64,000 nucleotides of DNA from Eupeodes corollae (lineage: Eukaryota > Arthropoda > Insecta > Diptera > Syrphidae). Below the pieces are notes generated by a model. It was not told where the DNA came from and did no database searches. It saw only the letters and a program-made list of their open reading frames with translations. The stretch is taken from contig NC_079149.1 in NCBI RefSeq assembly GCF_945859685.1, positions 130,846,065 through 130,910,064 of the forward strand, read 5' to 3'. The translations under genes and the position numbers were made by a program. Positions 35,400 to 48,424 of this stretch are shown piece after piece; position 1 is the stretch's first letter, and every line of letters starts with the position of its first letter.

Positions 35400-38110
35400 T
35401 CGAAACGGAACGGTACTCGCAGAAGTCCGGATAAAACTATAGCTTTTAAACATGAGTGTATGTCTCACCTAATTGGAGCATAAGTCCATAATAAATACTT
35501 TGTGTGGTCATCTTCTAACGCATAAGTCATATCAGTTACTTAAACAATATCCGAACTATTTTGACACATTGTTATCCGGATACATCTGGATAAGATAATT
35601 TAATAAACGCAAGGGGTCGGTTATTCGAAAAAAGTAAAATGAGTCTTTGATATTTGACTACTTAAATGATGCAATGTGTCTAGGTCTATTACACAACCTC
35701 TGTAAGAAACTTAATGTATCCGGATAGTTCGGATCTGTGTATCTAAAGTAACAGTACCCTTTAAATCGGAAAAAAATTAATCTGGCTTCAATATTTGTAT
35801 AGTAAAATGAGTCAACGCAACAAAAATCTCTACATGTAACTGTGGCTATCCGGATAAGTCCGATCTTTCTCTATCCAAAGTAACAACGTTATTTAAATCA
35901 ATCAATTAGGACATAAGTCCGAAGTAAATATTTTATGTGGTTGTCTACAAATGTATCACTGTATGGATGTTTGATTTACGTTCTATAAACAATATCCAAA
36001 GTGTTTTAATACACGGATATCCGGATACTTTTGGATAAGATTTTTAAAACCCCAAATTTAGTCGGATATTCAAAGAGATAACTCGAGATATTGGCATTGG
36101 GATCAAGAATATACGGATACGTATGGATAAGATATACAAAAATAGCATGAAACGTTAAATGAGTTATAGTTAAATCATCATTCCTAAGGATTTATATATC
36201 CGGATAATTCTGATCTTTCTCTATCCAAAGTCACAACGTAATTTAAATCAATCAATTAGGACATAAATCTGAAGTAAATATTTTAAAAGGTTGTCTACAA
36301 ATATCCAAAGTGTTTTAATACACTGATATCCGGATACTTTTGGATAAGATTATTAAAATCCCAAATGGAGTAGGATATCCAAAGAGATAGCTCGAGATAT
36401 TGGCATCGGGATCACGAATATACGGATACATATGGATAAGATATACAAAAATAGCTTGAAAAGTTAAATGCGGTATAGTTAAATCATCATTTCTGAGGAT
36501 TTATATATCCGGATAACTTTGATCTTTCTCCAAAGTAACAACGTAATTTAAATTAATCATTTAGGACAAAAATCTGAAGTAAATATTTTAAAAGGTTGTC
36601 AACAAATATCCAAAGTGTTTTAATACACGGATATCCGGATACTTTTGAATAAGATTTTTAAAATCCTAAATGGAGTCGGATATCCAAAGAGATAACTAGA
36701 GATATTGGCATTGGGATCACGAATATACGGATACATATGGATAAGATATACAAAAATAGCTTGAAAAGTTAAATGAAGTATAGTTAAATCATCATTCCTA
36801 AGGATTTATATATCCGGATAATTCTGATCTTTCTCTATCCAAAGTCACAGCGTAATTTAAATCAATCAATTAGGACATACATCTGAAGTAAATATTTTAA
36901 AAGGTTGTCTACAAATATCCAAAGTGTTTTAATACACTGATATCCGGATACTTTTGGATAAGATTATTAAAATCCCAAATGGAGTCGGATATCCAAAGAG
37001 ATAGCTCGAGATATTGGCATCGGGATCACGAATATACGGATACATATGGATAAGATATACAAAAATAGCTTGAAAAGTTAAATGAGGTATAGTTAAATCA
37101 TGATTGCTAAGGCTTTGCATATCCGGATAATTGAGATCTTTCACTATCCGAAGGGTCCATCCACAAACTTTAAATCACTATTTTAAATCTTTCTACTGAA
37201 GATTTAGCCACTGAAGTATTCGGATACTTTTGGATAAGATTATAAAATCCCAAATGGAGTCGGATATCCAAAGAGATAACTCGAGATATTGGCATTGAGA
37301 ACACGAATATACGGATACATATGGATAATATATACAAAAATAGCTTGAAAAGTTAAATGAGTTATAGTTAAACCATCATTCCTAAGGATTGGCATATCCG
37401 GATAATTGAGATTTTTCACTATCCGAAGGGTCCATCCACAAACTTTAAATCACTATTTTAAACCTTTCTACTGAAAATTTAGCCACTGAAGTATCCGGAT
37501 ACTTTTGGATAAGATTTTTAAAATCCCAAATGGGGTCGGATATCCAAAGAGATAACTCGAGATATTGGCATTGAGAACACGAATATACGGATACATATGG
37601 ATGAGATATAGAAAAATAGCTTGAAAAGTTAAATGAGGTATAGTTAAATCCTCATTCCTAAGGATTTATATATCCGGATAACTCTGATCTTTCTCCAAAG
37701 TAACAACGTAATTCAAATTAATCAATTAGGACACAAATCCGAAGTAAATATTTTAAATGGTTGTCTACAAATGTATCACTGTATGGATGTTTGATTTACG
37801 TTCTATAAAGAATATCCAAAGTGTTTTAATACACGGATATCCGGATTCTTTTGGAAAAGATTATCAAAATCCCAAATGGAGTCGGATATCCAAAGAGATC
37901 TTTCTCTTTCATTATTTAAAACTTTTTTAACTCGAGATATTGGCATTGTGAACATGAATATACGGATACGGATAGTTTGAATAGTTAAATGAGATATAGT
38001 TAAAGCATCATTCCTAAGGATTGGCATATCCGGATAATTGAGATCTTTCACTATCCGAGGGGTCCGCACACTTTAAATCACTATTTTAAACCTTTCTACT
38101 GAAGATTTAG
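35400..38110. repeat. TATCCGGATA satellite, ~300-bp units, about eight copies
   Basis: The block 'tatccggatacttttggataag' recurs with its CCGG (or TCGG) at 36021, 36330, 36635, 36944, 37220, 37495 and 37841, giving spacings 309, 305, 309, 276, 275 and 346. Three unit types differ in one segment: type A has 'atatccaaagtgttttaata' before the block; type B has 'ccatccacaaactttaaatc' in its place; a longer type (before 36021 and before 37841) keeps an extra ~40 bp containing 'aatgtatcactgtatggatg'. From 35400 to 36000 the units are more diverged. Each unit also holds 'cgaatatacggatacatatg' and 'tatatatccggataa'. No open reading frame of interest. Confidence 0.92.
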
Positions 38111-40820
38111 CCACTAAAAACTCCAAAAGTTATTCTCTTCAAGATTCGACAGACAGAAACTGAATATGGTTAACTTTTAACCATCAGGATATAAAGTTAA
38201 TGCATGTGACCAAGTTGTCCTCTTTATATACCCTAAAAAGTATAAAGCATACATGTCGATATATTTTAAGAGCTTTTATTTAAATCCTTTGTTAGCTGTC
38301 TTTGGGTATAGCACTTTACTAAAAACTCAATTAAAGCCTTGACAAAGTACTTTCTATTAAGTTTTGATTTCCTTCTTAGATTCAATTTGCTTTGCAAATT
38401 GGCAGTAGAAAGCAGCATAAAATAGATAAAAATAATATAGTAGAAAAAAAAAACACACATAAGGGCAACAGGAACCAGGAACCAGAAACAGTAAAAGAAA
38501 AGAAAAAACACGACTAAGACGACAACGAGATCCAACAAAAAAAAGGAACAAAACGCAAAGGAAGAAAAAAACCTTCCCAAATCCTTAAGACTTCATGTGT
38601 GTGTGTGAGTGTGATTTATCCTATCCACACAAAAATCCCTCTCCTTTTGAAATATTTCAATTGACATTGACCATGGCTATGATAACATTGCTTGGAATTT
38701 ACGAGATCTCTGATATCCTTTCGCATTTTGCATTGTCAGGACTCAGGAATATAGTAAAGACGACTACGAGCGACGAGCGACGCCGACAACGGTCCTTCTT
38801 TGGTGGCAAAGAAGGATGAAATTCCTCAAAATTCCCTCAGAGCTGAGAGGGGTGAAATATAGGGGTGAACGCGATGCGATAGTGTATAATGTAATCCTTG
38901 GACGATCCAATGGCAATGGCATGCCAAAGCAGAGCAAACGAGCGTACACTAACTTACCGACACTACACAGTGCACATGCATACACTACACTACACATGGC
39001 AGAGGCAAGCAAGTCGAAGTCTTAACCATTGATGGTGTTATACCGACCTTAAGAAGCAGGAATATGGCAAAAGGATATTCATCTATAGAAACGGAGCAAT
39101 TGCAAGAAAAGAAATGTAGCTATGCGGTTTCATATACATATTTTCTTGTGGCAAGAAAAACCTGGCTATATCCATAAGGCTGGCTATAGTAAGTCTTCTT
39201 CGTCTTCGTCGTCCTATATACGTATAAACCTAGTTTCTGTCTTTTTTTTGCATTTTATACTAAGATGAGATAAAGTATAAAAGAGTTTGAAGCTAGAGAG
39301 CAAATTCGTTCTAAAAGTCGCCCTAAGCAAGCGGGATTCTCCATTGTATGTTTTCTTTTTGAAGGAAGAAAAAAAAAAGGACATCATGCATAAGGATTTG
39401 CATATCTGGCTGGATGCAGTTAGATACGAGTTGGTATGTGTAGTGTAGTGAACGAATTTTGTAGTAATATGCTTTTTTATTCTGATTCCTTTTTTTGGGA
39501 TTTTTTTTTAAACTTTGATTTCCTTTAGAAGAAGAAAGTTTAAATTAAATTGAAATGAAGTTAGTTTTTTTTGGAATAAGCCAATGCCTTACGGGAAATT
39601 GTGTTCATTTGTGTAATTTTTGTAATTAGTAAATTATAAACTTTGCCAAAAAATTGAATATGAAAAGATATGGTTTGTCTGTATTCTATAGAACTTTATT
39701 TATGTTCAATCTTGGAAATATGGAAAAGTAAAAATGAAAACTTAATTAAGTCTCGAAAAATGCAGGTATGAAGTCTTAAACATATTACTTAGAGGCGTTT
39801 TTGTATGGTATATAACTTTCGAATAAAGAAATCGGAAATAGAAGATAAGGGCAGGTCTAGATGCAGGTAATTTAATAGGGTATGTTAAGATTTTATCAGC
39901 AAAATTTTCTTAGTCCAGAAAATAATTGCATTTTTGACCTAAGTGATTTAAAGTTATTTTTAATAAGGTGAACATAGTCATTTTATAGTGTTTCAAATAA
40001 TTTTCATTTACTAAAAAGTTAAAAATTCATCTGTCATAAATTCAAATATTTAAATTGTAATTACAGTAATCCGAATGAACACTGTAAAAACACTGCACTA
40101 TCACATTTTAAAAAGCTTTAATGCTTGAAACCAAAAATATTGGATGCTGTTACATTTGCTTATATTAATTTTTGTATCGATATTCAATTTTGAGGTAGAT
40201 AAGTAAGAACTTGTCCATTTAAAAAAATGAGTCAAAAAGAAAAAAACAAAAATGCTGTGACAAAGCAAAAATATAGAAACCATCTGATAATTCTCTAACG
40301 GAAACAAAACACTTTTAAGTTATTTAAAATTCTTTGATGTTTGATATCACCAATATTAACATTGATTATGAATATGAACTATAAAATTTGTTATCAACCA
40401 GATAAGGGAGCCACTTTATCAGATCTGTTCGATTAGATCTTCAACCTTCACGTGAAAGCATTATTAACATTTATTATCTTGGGCTATCAATTAAGCAATC
40501 GTCATCTATAGATTAATATTATTATTGTAGATCTTGATTAAGGTTTAAATAATTTTAAATAATACATTTTTCAATTGTCATTTAAGGAAGTTAAAAAGTA
40601 TGCTATGAATAATTGAAGTTTAAGCTGTTTTCTGCCCATATATTTGAGATGTAAGACCATTTCAGTGTCTATTACTTTTATTAATTGATTTTTTTTTAAA
40701 CTTTACCATTTTTGTTCATAAGTCTATTTTATTTTTTCCATTTTGTAAAACAATTTTGAGCAGGTTTAAGATTTTTTTAAAATATCAATTACATATATAA
40801 TTTAATTTGAAATGAATGCG
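38111..40820. other. Gene-free stretch
   Basis: Contains a (TG)n run at 38596-38609 and A- and GA-rich patches around 38440-38570. Short frames (minus 38266-38580, plus 38595-38819) are low-complexity and not called. Confidence 0.5.
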
Positions 40821-40822
40821 GT

Positions 40823-43030
40823 TAGCAAGAGTTATTCTGCGTTTGATCTCAGAGTGTTGTTGTTCTCAGCGTTTACAGCGGAGCCTAAATAGACGAAGTC
40901 CTTGACTACTTTAAAGTTACGTCTGTCGATGGTGACGTTTTGACCAAGACGTCGGTGTTGTATGTCCTTTCTTGACGACCTCATTAACCGTTAAACCCAT
41001 TTTGGCCGTCCCTGCCTCAATACTCACAAAAGTCCCATTGACATCAAGCTGAGTTCTTCCGATTATGTCAATATCATTAGCATATGCTAGCAATTGGACA
41101 GACTTTTGAAAGATAGTGCCTCTAGTGAGCTCTACACTATTCTTTCAAGCACGATGTTAAAAAAATCACATGACAGCGCATCACCTTGTCTAAAACTTTT
41201 TTCGACATCGAAAGGTTCTGTTAAGTTGTTTCCAACTTTTATGGAGCAGCGTGAATTCTCCATGGTCATCCTGCACAAACGAATGAGATTGGCAGGGATG
41301 CCAAAACTAGACATATTTCTATATAGCTCGTCCCTGTTGATGCTGTCAAATGAGGCCTTGTAATCGATGAAAAGATGGTGTTCTTGGTTTTTTTCCAGGA
41401 TCTGCCGTAATGTGAATATTTGATCAACTGTGGACTTTCCTGGTCTAAAACCACACTGATAAGGACCTATCAGGTTGTTGACGAATGGCTTTAGACATTC
41501 ACATATTACGGCAGAGAAAATTTTATAGGCGATGTTAACTAGACTGATTCCTCTATAGTTGGTGCAGTTTAGAGGGTCTCCTTTTTTCAGGATCGGGCAA
41601 ACAATACTGAGGTTCCATTCATCAGACATGCTTTCTTTCGACCATATCTTACATAAAAGTTGGGTTATGCTCCTAACCAAATTATCTCCGGGATTTTTGG
41701 CTTTCATCGTCTATGGTCAATGGATCATCCTGCCTGACAGCGGAATTCAGTTCGTCGTCGCCGTTATACAGTCTGTAGAAGTGGTCTTTCCATATCCACA
41801 GCATTGACTGCGGTTCTACTATGATGTTTCCACTTTCGTCTTTGCAGCCTTCGGTTCTAATTTTATGTACCTGTGAATTTCGTTTCACCTGTTCATAAAA
41901 ATTTCTAACTTCATTCCTGCTTTTAAACCACTCAACATATTCGACCGCACGCTTCTCATGCCTTCGCTTTTTCCTTCTAATAAGTCGGTGTTCCTCTCGC
42001 CTCTTCTGCTCATAGAGCTCATGAGCAGCCTTAGTCCTATTATACAGCGCCGCTTTGCGTGCCTGTTGTTTGGCTGCATTTTCCTGCCGACATTCCTTAT
42101 CAAATCAGGCTTCCTTTATTGGTGGCTTTGAAACCCAGCACATCAGATGCGGCTTCTCTGTTTTGCCTTGGGTCTGGGAATCTGAAGGGCTACCTTGGCT
42201 ACTACGAGGTAGTGGTCAGAGTCGATGTTAGCTCCTCGGAAAGTTCGGACATTCATGATGCTAGAAGCGTGTCTAGCGTTGATCGCAATATGGTCAATCT
42301 AGTTGACGGTAGATTGATCTGGATAACTTCAAGTTCCTTTGTAGATGTTGAGGTGTGGATACGCGTAACGCGTACGACGTATCGCCCCGAAACAAAATCT
42401 ATGAGCCTGAATTCGTTGTCGGAAGTGTTGTCGTAAAGGCTGTTCTTTCCGATTATTCCACCAAAGATGTCTTCCCTTCCTTGCCAATTTTAATATCTTA
42501 GCTAGGACACTGCTCATATGTTTTGTCTAAGAGCTCGAAGAACATATCTTTGGTCTGACTCCAACGGCGAAGCTGCATGCAAATAAGCGCTGTTGGTTTT
42601 CGTGGTAGCAGTCACCATAGTAAATATCGTAGTTTTTCATCCTCTTTTTGCCCGACCCATCCTATCGTGTTTCCTGGATGGCGGTGATGTCTGTTTTATA
42701 GCGGTGTAGGGCCTCCACTAATTGTTCGGCTGCACGTGTTAAGGGACCTAACATTCCACGTGCATATCCGAACTTGACTGTCCTTAATTCGTTTCCGTAG
42801 GTTGTCAACAGTAAATTCGTCCCTGGAGGGCCAGATCCTAAGTATAACTCAAAGGGCGTGGAGCCGGATAAAACCGTTCCTTATAGGTATGGGCTCCGAA
42901 TAATTCGTAGAAGCCTTATAAGGTGTTCACTAAGTAGTTTAACCTTACTGGAACTGTACACTGTAGACGCCACCGTTGATTCTATCTCGGGAATTCCTCC
43001 GTTGCCGTTTGGATAAGGAGAAGTGCCTTA
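40823..43030 (-). mobile_element. Decayed RTE-like non-LTR retrotransposon (endonuclease and RT remnants)
   Basis: Read on the minus strand. Endonuclease remnants with several stops lie at about 42660-42150 (MKNYDIYYGDCYHEKP; DHIAINARHASSIMNVRTFR; SDHYLVVAKV). The linker KRREEH...WFKSRNEVRNFYEQVKR (about 42000-41880) has one frame shift. The RT runs from 41707: WNLSIVCPILKKGD, CTNYRGISLVNIAYKI, GPYQCGFRPGKSTVDQIF, FIDYKASFDSI, KSFRQGDALSCDFFNI. After a frame break come AYANDIDIIGR (YAND in place of YADD, about 41090) and RRNFKVVKDFVYLGS (about 40920). The extreme 3' end is missing. The NYRGISL/CGFRPGxST pattern is that of RTE-type elements often mis-annotated as craniofacial development protein 2. 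Confidence 0.87.
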
Positions 43031-46030
43031 GTGGAAACAACCCCCCCTAAATTTGAAAACGTTCACTTCCAAAATATTTCAGTGACTTATTAAATTAGTT
43101 TTTAGACCATATAAACTTACTATTCCGAAATTTAAATTTTTTTGAATTGGAAATTTGAATTCGCTTAAAAATAAACAGCCCGTACAAAAAACAAAGCAAA
43201 AAAAAAATACTCCTAATTTTGGGAGCGGGCCTATGAATTCGAAATACTGGAAAGTCAGTTGGAGCAAACTACTAAAAGTAAAAGCAGCCATTTTACATTA
43301 AAAAATGTATATACAAGTTTTCCTGATAGACCATTTAATTCATTTGGTTAAATGCTAGTGTGATTAATTGCGTTTTTTTAATTCCATATAAAGAACAGTG
43401 AGAAATTGCCAACAAAAGAATCCGCAGTAGCCAGATTTTTGTATTTAAAAATTGGTACAACTGGAAAACAGATTTGTGAGAATAAGAATACAAAAAACAC
43501 ACAAATGGAAGAGAGTTTTGTGAAAATCAAATGTTAAAATTAACTTATCAATTTTCAAGAAGATATGGTAAGAAAACATCTGGAAATTGAGATTCTATAA
43601 AAAAGTCATTTAACAATTGCTTCAAGGATGGGGTTTGTTCGTAGACTACTACATTAACATGTGGTGTTGAAGCGAGCTTGAAGATCGCCTCAATTCCATA
43701 TATACCTGAATCGAGTTGAACTGAGCTTGATTTGACACGATTCCCGTCGGAGATCAGAGTCGAATCAAAATTTGACAAGAAAAACCTGTGTGGAGGAGTT
43801 GGTTTAACAGATAATGCATTATGGTTTGTATTTGCATAATCAAATTACAAACATCAAAATAGACATGGATCGGTAGAATATTCTTAAATGGTGCTGAACT
43901 GATCAGTTCTTCATTGTTTCACACAAATTAAACTATCCCACTACACCATTTGCATTTTAGAAAGTTCTGTCAAACTTAATCATTTTTAAATATTCTTGTG
44001 CGGTGAAAGCACCAAAAAGATTTATATAATTTAAACCGAGGTAAACCTTTGGTGCAAACATAGAAAAACTTAATTATCTTTTCTATTGTTTTCTTTTGCA
44101 AAATAAGCCCAAATTGTCCATTTTCGTTAACAAAACTAAATAATATCAACAGTAACAGATTGATTTTCTCCCCCAATGGAAAACACATACATAACTCCAA
44201 ATGCACAACTACTCAACGAACAAAGCCATCGAGATACAAATGCAATATCAATCGTACATTTGAGATCGAAATCACATAAGATCCATTAGAGACTCGTATA
44301 AATGTCAAAAACTGATCCATAGTAAAATTCCACTCTAACTTTTATCGGTGTTATACATACTATGGATATTTTTTCCTACTATACTATGGATAGATTTTCC
44401 AACAAAATACTGATATTAAATCAGCTGTTTGTTAAATGTCAAATATTAAACACCTTATGTTTAATTTGCGCTCACGAAAATTATTTCGCTTTTTATAAAC
44501 TGGAACAAAATTGTTAAAAGTTAACATTCAAAGATGTTTAAGAAATATTGGAAAATTAAGATGGTTTGTGTATTTTCTTTAACAAAAGTAAAATTATCTT
44601 AACTAAATGTCACAATGACGTCTGATAAGTTTTAGAAAAATTGGGATAGTTTTATTTACCAAAATCTTTGGAGAATCTTAACCAAATTGAGTAACTCATA
44701 AGAAACATCAATTGTTCATTTATCAAAGAGTAATAATCATTACGTAAACAACAGTAAAGTTTATTTAATTTGGGTGTCAGTAAATTAATCATGATCTATA
44801 AAGTAGTAAATTAAAAACAGTTATTTTGTTTTTATAAAATCAACAAATTTAATAGTTAAATTTTGTATGTTTTAAAATTGCCGTAAGAAAAAAAATTCTA
44901 GTCAAAAACTAATATTTAATTTGATAAAACTTTTGTGATAAACTAATAAGACATCATCAGCAAAATTTTCAACAACAACGATAAACAATTATGATTTATG
45001 ATACAAGCTGACGTTTAATATATTAAAAAATGTTCTGATAAAATTTTATCAATGAATAATAAAATAATATTGGACCAGAATAATTAGCCCTATCATGAAT
45101 TATAATGGAAAAATTTTAGGATAAATACGTTAGGAATGGAAAATCTGACAAAATGTTTTATTACGAACTTATTTGGTGATTTCTTTTGGGTCTCGTAAAA
45201 GTTTCCGATAAGAAAATTTATTCGGATAAACAAATTTTTAATAGTTCAAAATTTTCTTGCATTATCAACAAAAACATTTATCCATTTTCTACAAGTTCCA
45301 AGCTATCACAAGCTCAAGGAACTATCTCCAGTTAATTTATTTACAAACACGTGTCTATACAAACACAATTTAAGTTCTTAAACCTAAAGTGTGCCAGAAA
45401 TAAAAGTATTATTATCATAATAATTCCAACCACAACAAAGCTTAACGTCATAAAACTCTCATATGGTCTACATCGAATTATCTTGAGAAATATATGTACC
45501 TATTTTGCTTGAAGACGTTATCTATGAGTAAGGTACAAGTCGAAGTATCTTTGATTGTTAAAGCTTTTTGAGTAGTTTCTTTGTTTTATTAATGCAGTTT
45601 TTGTGTGATTTTATTTTATTGCCTAAAAAGCTTTCTAATTCAGATGTCAGAGCGGACATACGTTAATCGCTCTCTGTGTTCTCAGATAAAACATTGTACA
45701 TTTCGAATGTAGATTTGTTGGTCTTGAGAGCTTGCTTATTTGTAGGAGAAAACGGAACAAAACAAACACTTAGGATATTTTAAAAAATGTTACTTTAAGT
45801 GCAAAAGTTTGTAAGTTGTACAATACCTTAAGTTAAATAGTATAATGTAGTAATAAACATTCCCCAATATTTTTTTCCAGAAACTATATCAATTCTACAA
45901 AAGTAGTTTTGGAACTCAACACTCCAAAAATATTTTCTTTTTTTCATAAAGTCTACATAAAAATGTTGCCAGATGGAAAGTAAAAATGTTCTCCTTATAA
46001 ATTTAAAAAACATACAACTTCTTCACAAAA
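43031..46030. other. AT-rich stretch, one unexplained minus-strand frame
   Basis: On the minus strand 43852-43548 is open for about 100 codons without an internal ATG near its start. It includes NVVVYEQTPSLKQLLNDFF. A plausible AG acceptor (ctcctccacacag) lies at about 43790, which could make it an exon or gene relic. A second minus frame (44206-43976) begins with a hydrophobic stretch. Neither matches a family I recognise and no gene model could be joined. The rest is AT-rich and featureless. Confidence 0.3.
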
Positions 46031-46269
46031 TAGGTCCGTTCGTGTACTTTCTGCACTTAAATTCGTATAAAAGAGATATTTTAAAGAGGGGGTAAAATTC
46101 TCTCACAAAAAAAAAACCAAGCCAAGGAAATTTCTTGGGCTAAAATTTGTAGGTTGGAGAAATATTTTAGTCTCTCGTGAGCGCTCTCTTTTACGAAAAC
46201 TGGGAAATTTTTGAGTACGCGATTTTTTCGTAAAATTTGACGTTTTAGGAGTGTACGCGAACGGACCTA
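46031..46269. mobile_element. Small MITE with AGGTCCGTTCG ends, ~235 bp
   Basis: The ends AGGTCCGTTCGTGTAC (46032-46047) and GTACGCGAACGGACCT (46253-46268) are inverted with one mismatch in 16. Both flanks have TA next to GGTCC/GGACC, compatible with a TA target duplication as in Tc1/mariner-type elements. The inside is non-coding. No other copy is in the window. Confidence 0.7.
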
Positions 46270-46548
46270 ATATATTCTTAATTTTGTAGTATAATTTTTG
46301 TATCTCGAGTCAAAAATTGTGGTAGGACCCTAATGATTGTCAAAATATATTATATTGTGGCCTCACCACAAAGATTTCTTGTGTTAACACCTTAATATGA
46401 AAGATGAAGGCAGGTGTCTAGAAAAACTGAACATAAATATGTTCTTCTCTATTTTGGTTTTCCAACGAGGTCAGTCGATTTTGAGCATCTGAAAAAAAAA
46501 CAACGCCGCTTCACAGAATTCGTGTATTTTATTTTATTGAAATTAAAT

Positions 46549-46858
46549 CAAAAAAAAAATCAAATGGGGTGGCGCATAAGTCCGTTGTGAACCAGGGCCT
46601 AGTGACTTACAACTCTCAACCATTCCTGTGTGCAAGTACTGATGAAGGGACCTACAATTTTGGGCCGAATCCGAACGGCTAGTTTGAGAAACCACTTTTT
46701 CATTACAAGAATTACTCTTGAAGGATTTGTCAATTCCTCGCAAGAGACAGTACCCGCGAAAATTATTTTTTTAAATTAAGGTGGCACAGGCAGGGATTGA
46801 ACCCAAGACCCCTTGCATGACAGTCCAACGCACTAACCATCATGAAACGGGTACTACT
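46549..46858 (-). mobile_element. tRNA-derived SINE, copy 1, 9-bp target duplication
   Basis: The minus-strand head (from 46858) resembles a tRNA: 'catgatggttagtgcgttgg' (box A area), a loop CTGTCAT as in tRNA-Asp(GTC), and box B GGTTCAATCCC (46793-46803). The body contains 'cgcgggtactgtctcttgcg' and the 3' part ends near 46560 with a run that reads poly-T on the minus strand. AAATTAAAT at 46540-46548 and 46859-46867 forms a probable duplication. The head is slightly decayed compared with the copy at 55237-55545. Confidence 0.82.
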
Positions 46859-47414
46859 AAATTAAATAAAAACTATAAATTAAAATAAACGTTCTTTAAT
46901 TTCTTTCCTAAGACCGCTTACAAACTGTTCTTTTATGGGAAGTTTTCTTTTTTTTTCTATATCTTTTCAGGTACTGGGTGTTATTTGAAGATATTAAAAA
47001 TGCGCTTACCAAAAGTTTCCTTCAATAAATTGATTATTTGGATGCGTCCCGTGAAACGAACCATTAAGGTGGTAATACATTTGTACAATTTGTCAAAGTT
47101 ATTCAAGAGAGAAAAATAAATCGCCAGATTAAAAAATCTTTACACGCATACCTAAGTAATTTTTTTAAAAAGAAATGAGCTTCCTCAATTATTCCTGTAG
47201 GAATACGCTTTTTTAGATCAGAAAAGAATTCTAAACAAAAAAGAAAAGAATTCTAACAAAGTTCTAATATATTGAGCATGCTCTGAACATACCCTAAACA
47301 GAGCAAGTTCTGTGCGCTCAGAAACACACCTGGCCATTTAGCTGTCACTATTTTTTGATATTTGTCAATTTATTCGTCATATTCTTCTACATGAACAAGC
47401 ACTGAAACATATTA

Positions 47415-47780
47415 AGATCAACCAAATGTTGAATCCGGTGGTCTGTCAGATCTGTCAGGTCTGCCAAACCTAGCAGAAATAAACAAAAATACAACTGACA
47501 GCTTATTTAATTGTTATAAGAAGCAGCCAAAAAACTTAAAAATGTTTCTCTCTGGCAGTTCCGTTTAAATCAGTTGTCAGTAATAGGCATGTTCAATAAC
47601 ATAGTGCAATGCTATGACCGTTCTGATGAGGTTTGTTCACTCTAGTTTAGTTTCGCTGTTTTATCGATGCACTCAAAAATCTTCTTTCTTTTAAAATTGT
47701 GTATGTTTTTTTATAAATAACATACTATAGTATTTTGTATACGACAGGGATTTTTTATGCTATAGCGATGTTTAATAATT
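47415..47780 (+). repeat. Dispersed repeat X, copy 2
   Basis: Homologous to 28751-29152 over its whole length, with several small indels (for example a duplicated 'gtctgtcagatctgtcag' at 47441-47458). It ends at 'tttaataatt', the same point at which the hairpin repeat abuts the other copy, so that end is probably real. Motifs of the CTCTGAAC family lie on both sides (47277-47330 and 47970-48025). Confidence 0.8.
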
Positions 47781-48081
47781 TTGGTTCTGTTTCCTTCTAC
47801 TTGAACAAAGTGTTTTAAATTTGTACAAATGAGAATTTTTCATCTGTTAAGTTTAAATAAAACATTGATTAAAATGAAAACAATCTAATAAAGGTGATAA
47901 CTGAATGAAAACAAACAAATAAAGGTGATAACTGAAATTTTAAAAACAAATGGCGTTTTTCTTTTTTAGTTCAGAGCTGAGCACTGAGCAGAGTCTTAGC
48001 AAACAGAGTAGAGTAGAGTTCAGAGCTCTCTGATTTAATTATGGAACAACACGGAAAGAAGTGTATGGCATTGACAATGCT

Positions 48082-48424
48082 AGTATGGCCTGGAGTCCCA
48101 TACTAAAAAAGTATCGGTGATATTCCTACATTGTATTGCTACAACTCCTATAAGTATGGGATTATGAACCACAATCTTTGCTTGTAACGCAAGGGCACAT
48201 AGTAGATACGTTTGACGAGACAGCATTGCCTTTAGCCTCATACTGTATCGGAGATGTCGCAATGCTACTAGTTTATCCCGCAATAATTTATGGCGTGATA
48301 ATCGATACCCTTATTGGATTGCTGTCAATTGGGTAAGTATAAGGGACATAACAATAGTGTATAGACTTTTCTGCTAGGAGCATTATACATGCCGCCAGTC
48401 AGTATGGGCCTGACTTCCATACTG
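48082..48424. repeat. Segment bounded by two look-alike AGTATGG hairpins
   Basis: AGTATGG-(9 nt)-CCATACT at 48082-48104 and CAGTATGG-(9 nt)-CCATACTG at 48400-48424 have nearly the same stem and similar loops. The 300 bp between them hold further 'catact'/'agtatgg' words but no coding frame with known domains (the minus frame 48080-48283 is not recognisable). Confidence 0.45.

Noticed and set aside
36929..38069. Short minus-strand frames inside the TATCCGGATA satellite
   Set aside because: Repeated with the satellite unit and without codon constraint; not genes.
38266..38580. 104-codon minus frame resembling a membrane protein
   Set aside because: Its hydrophobic appearance comes from A-rich/GA-rich DNA read as Phe/Leu; no conserved motif.
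43976..44206. Signal-peptide-like frame as the first exon of a receptor gene joined to 43852-43548
   Set aside because: No GT donor in a suitable place, no family similarity; kept only as a low-confidence observation.
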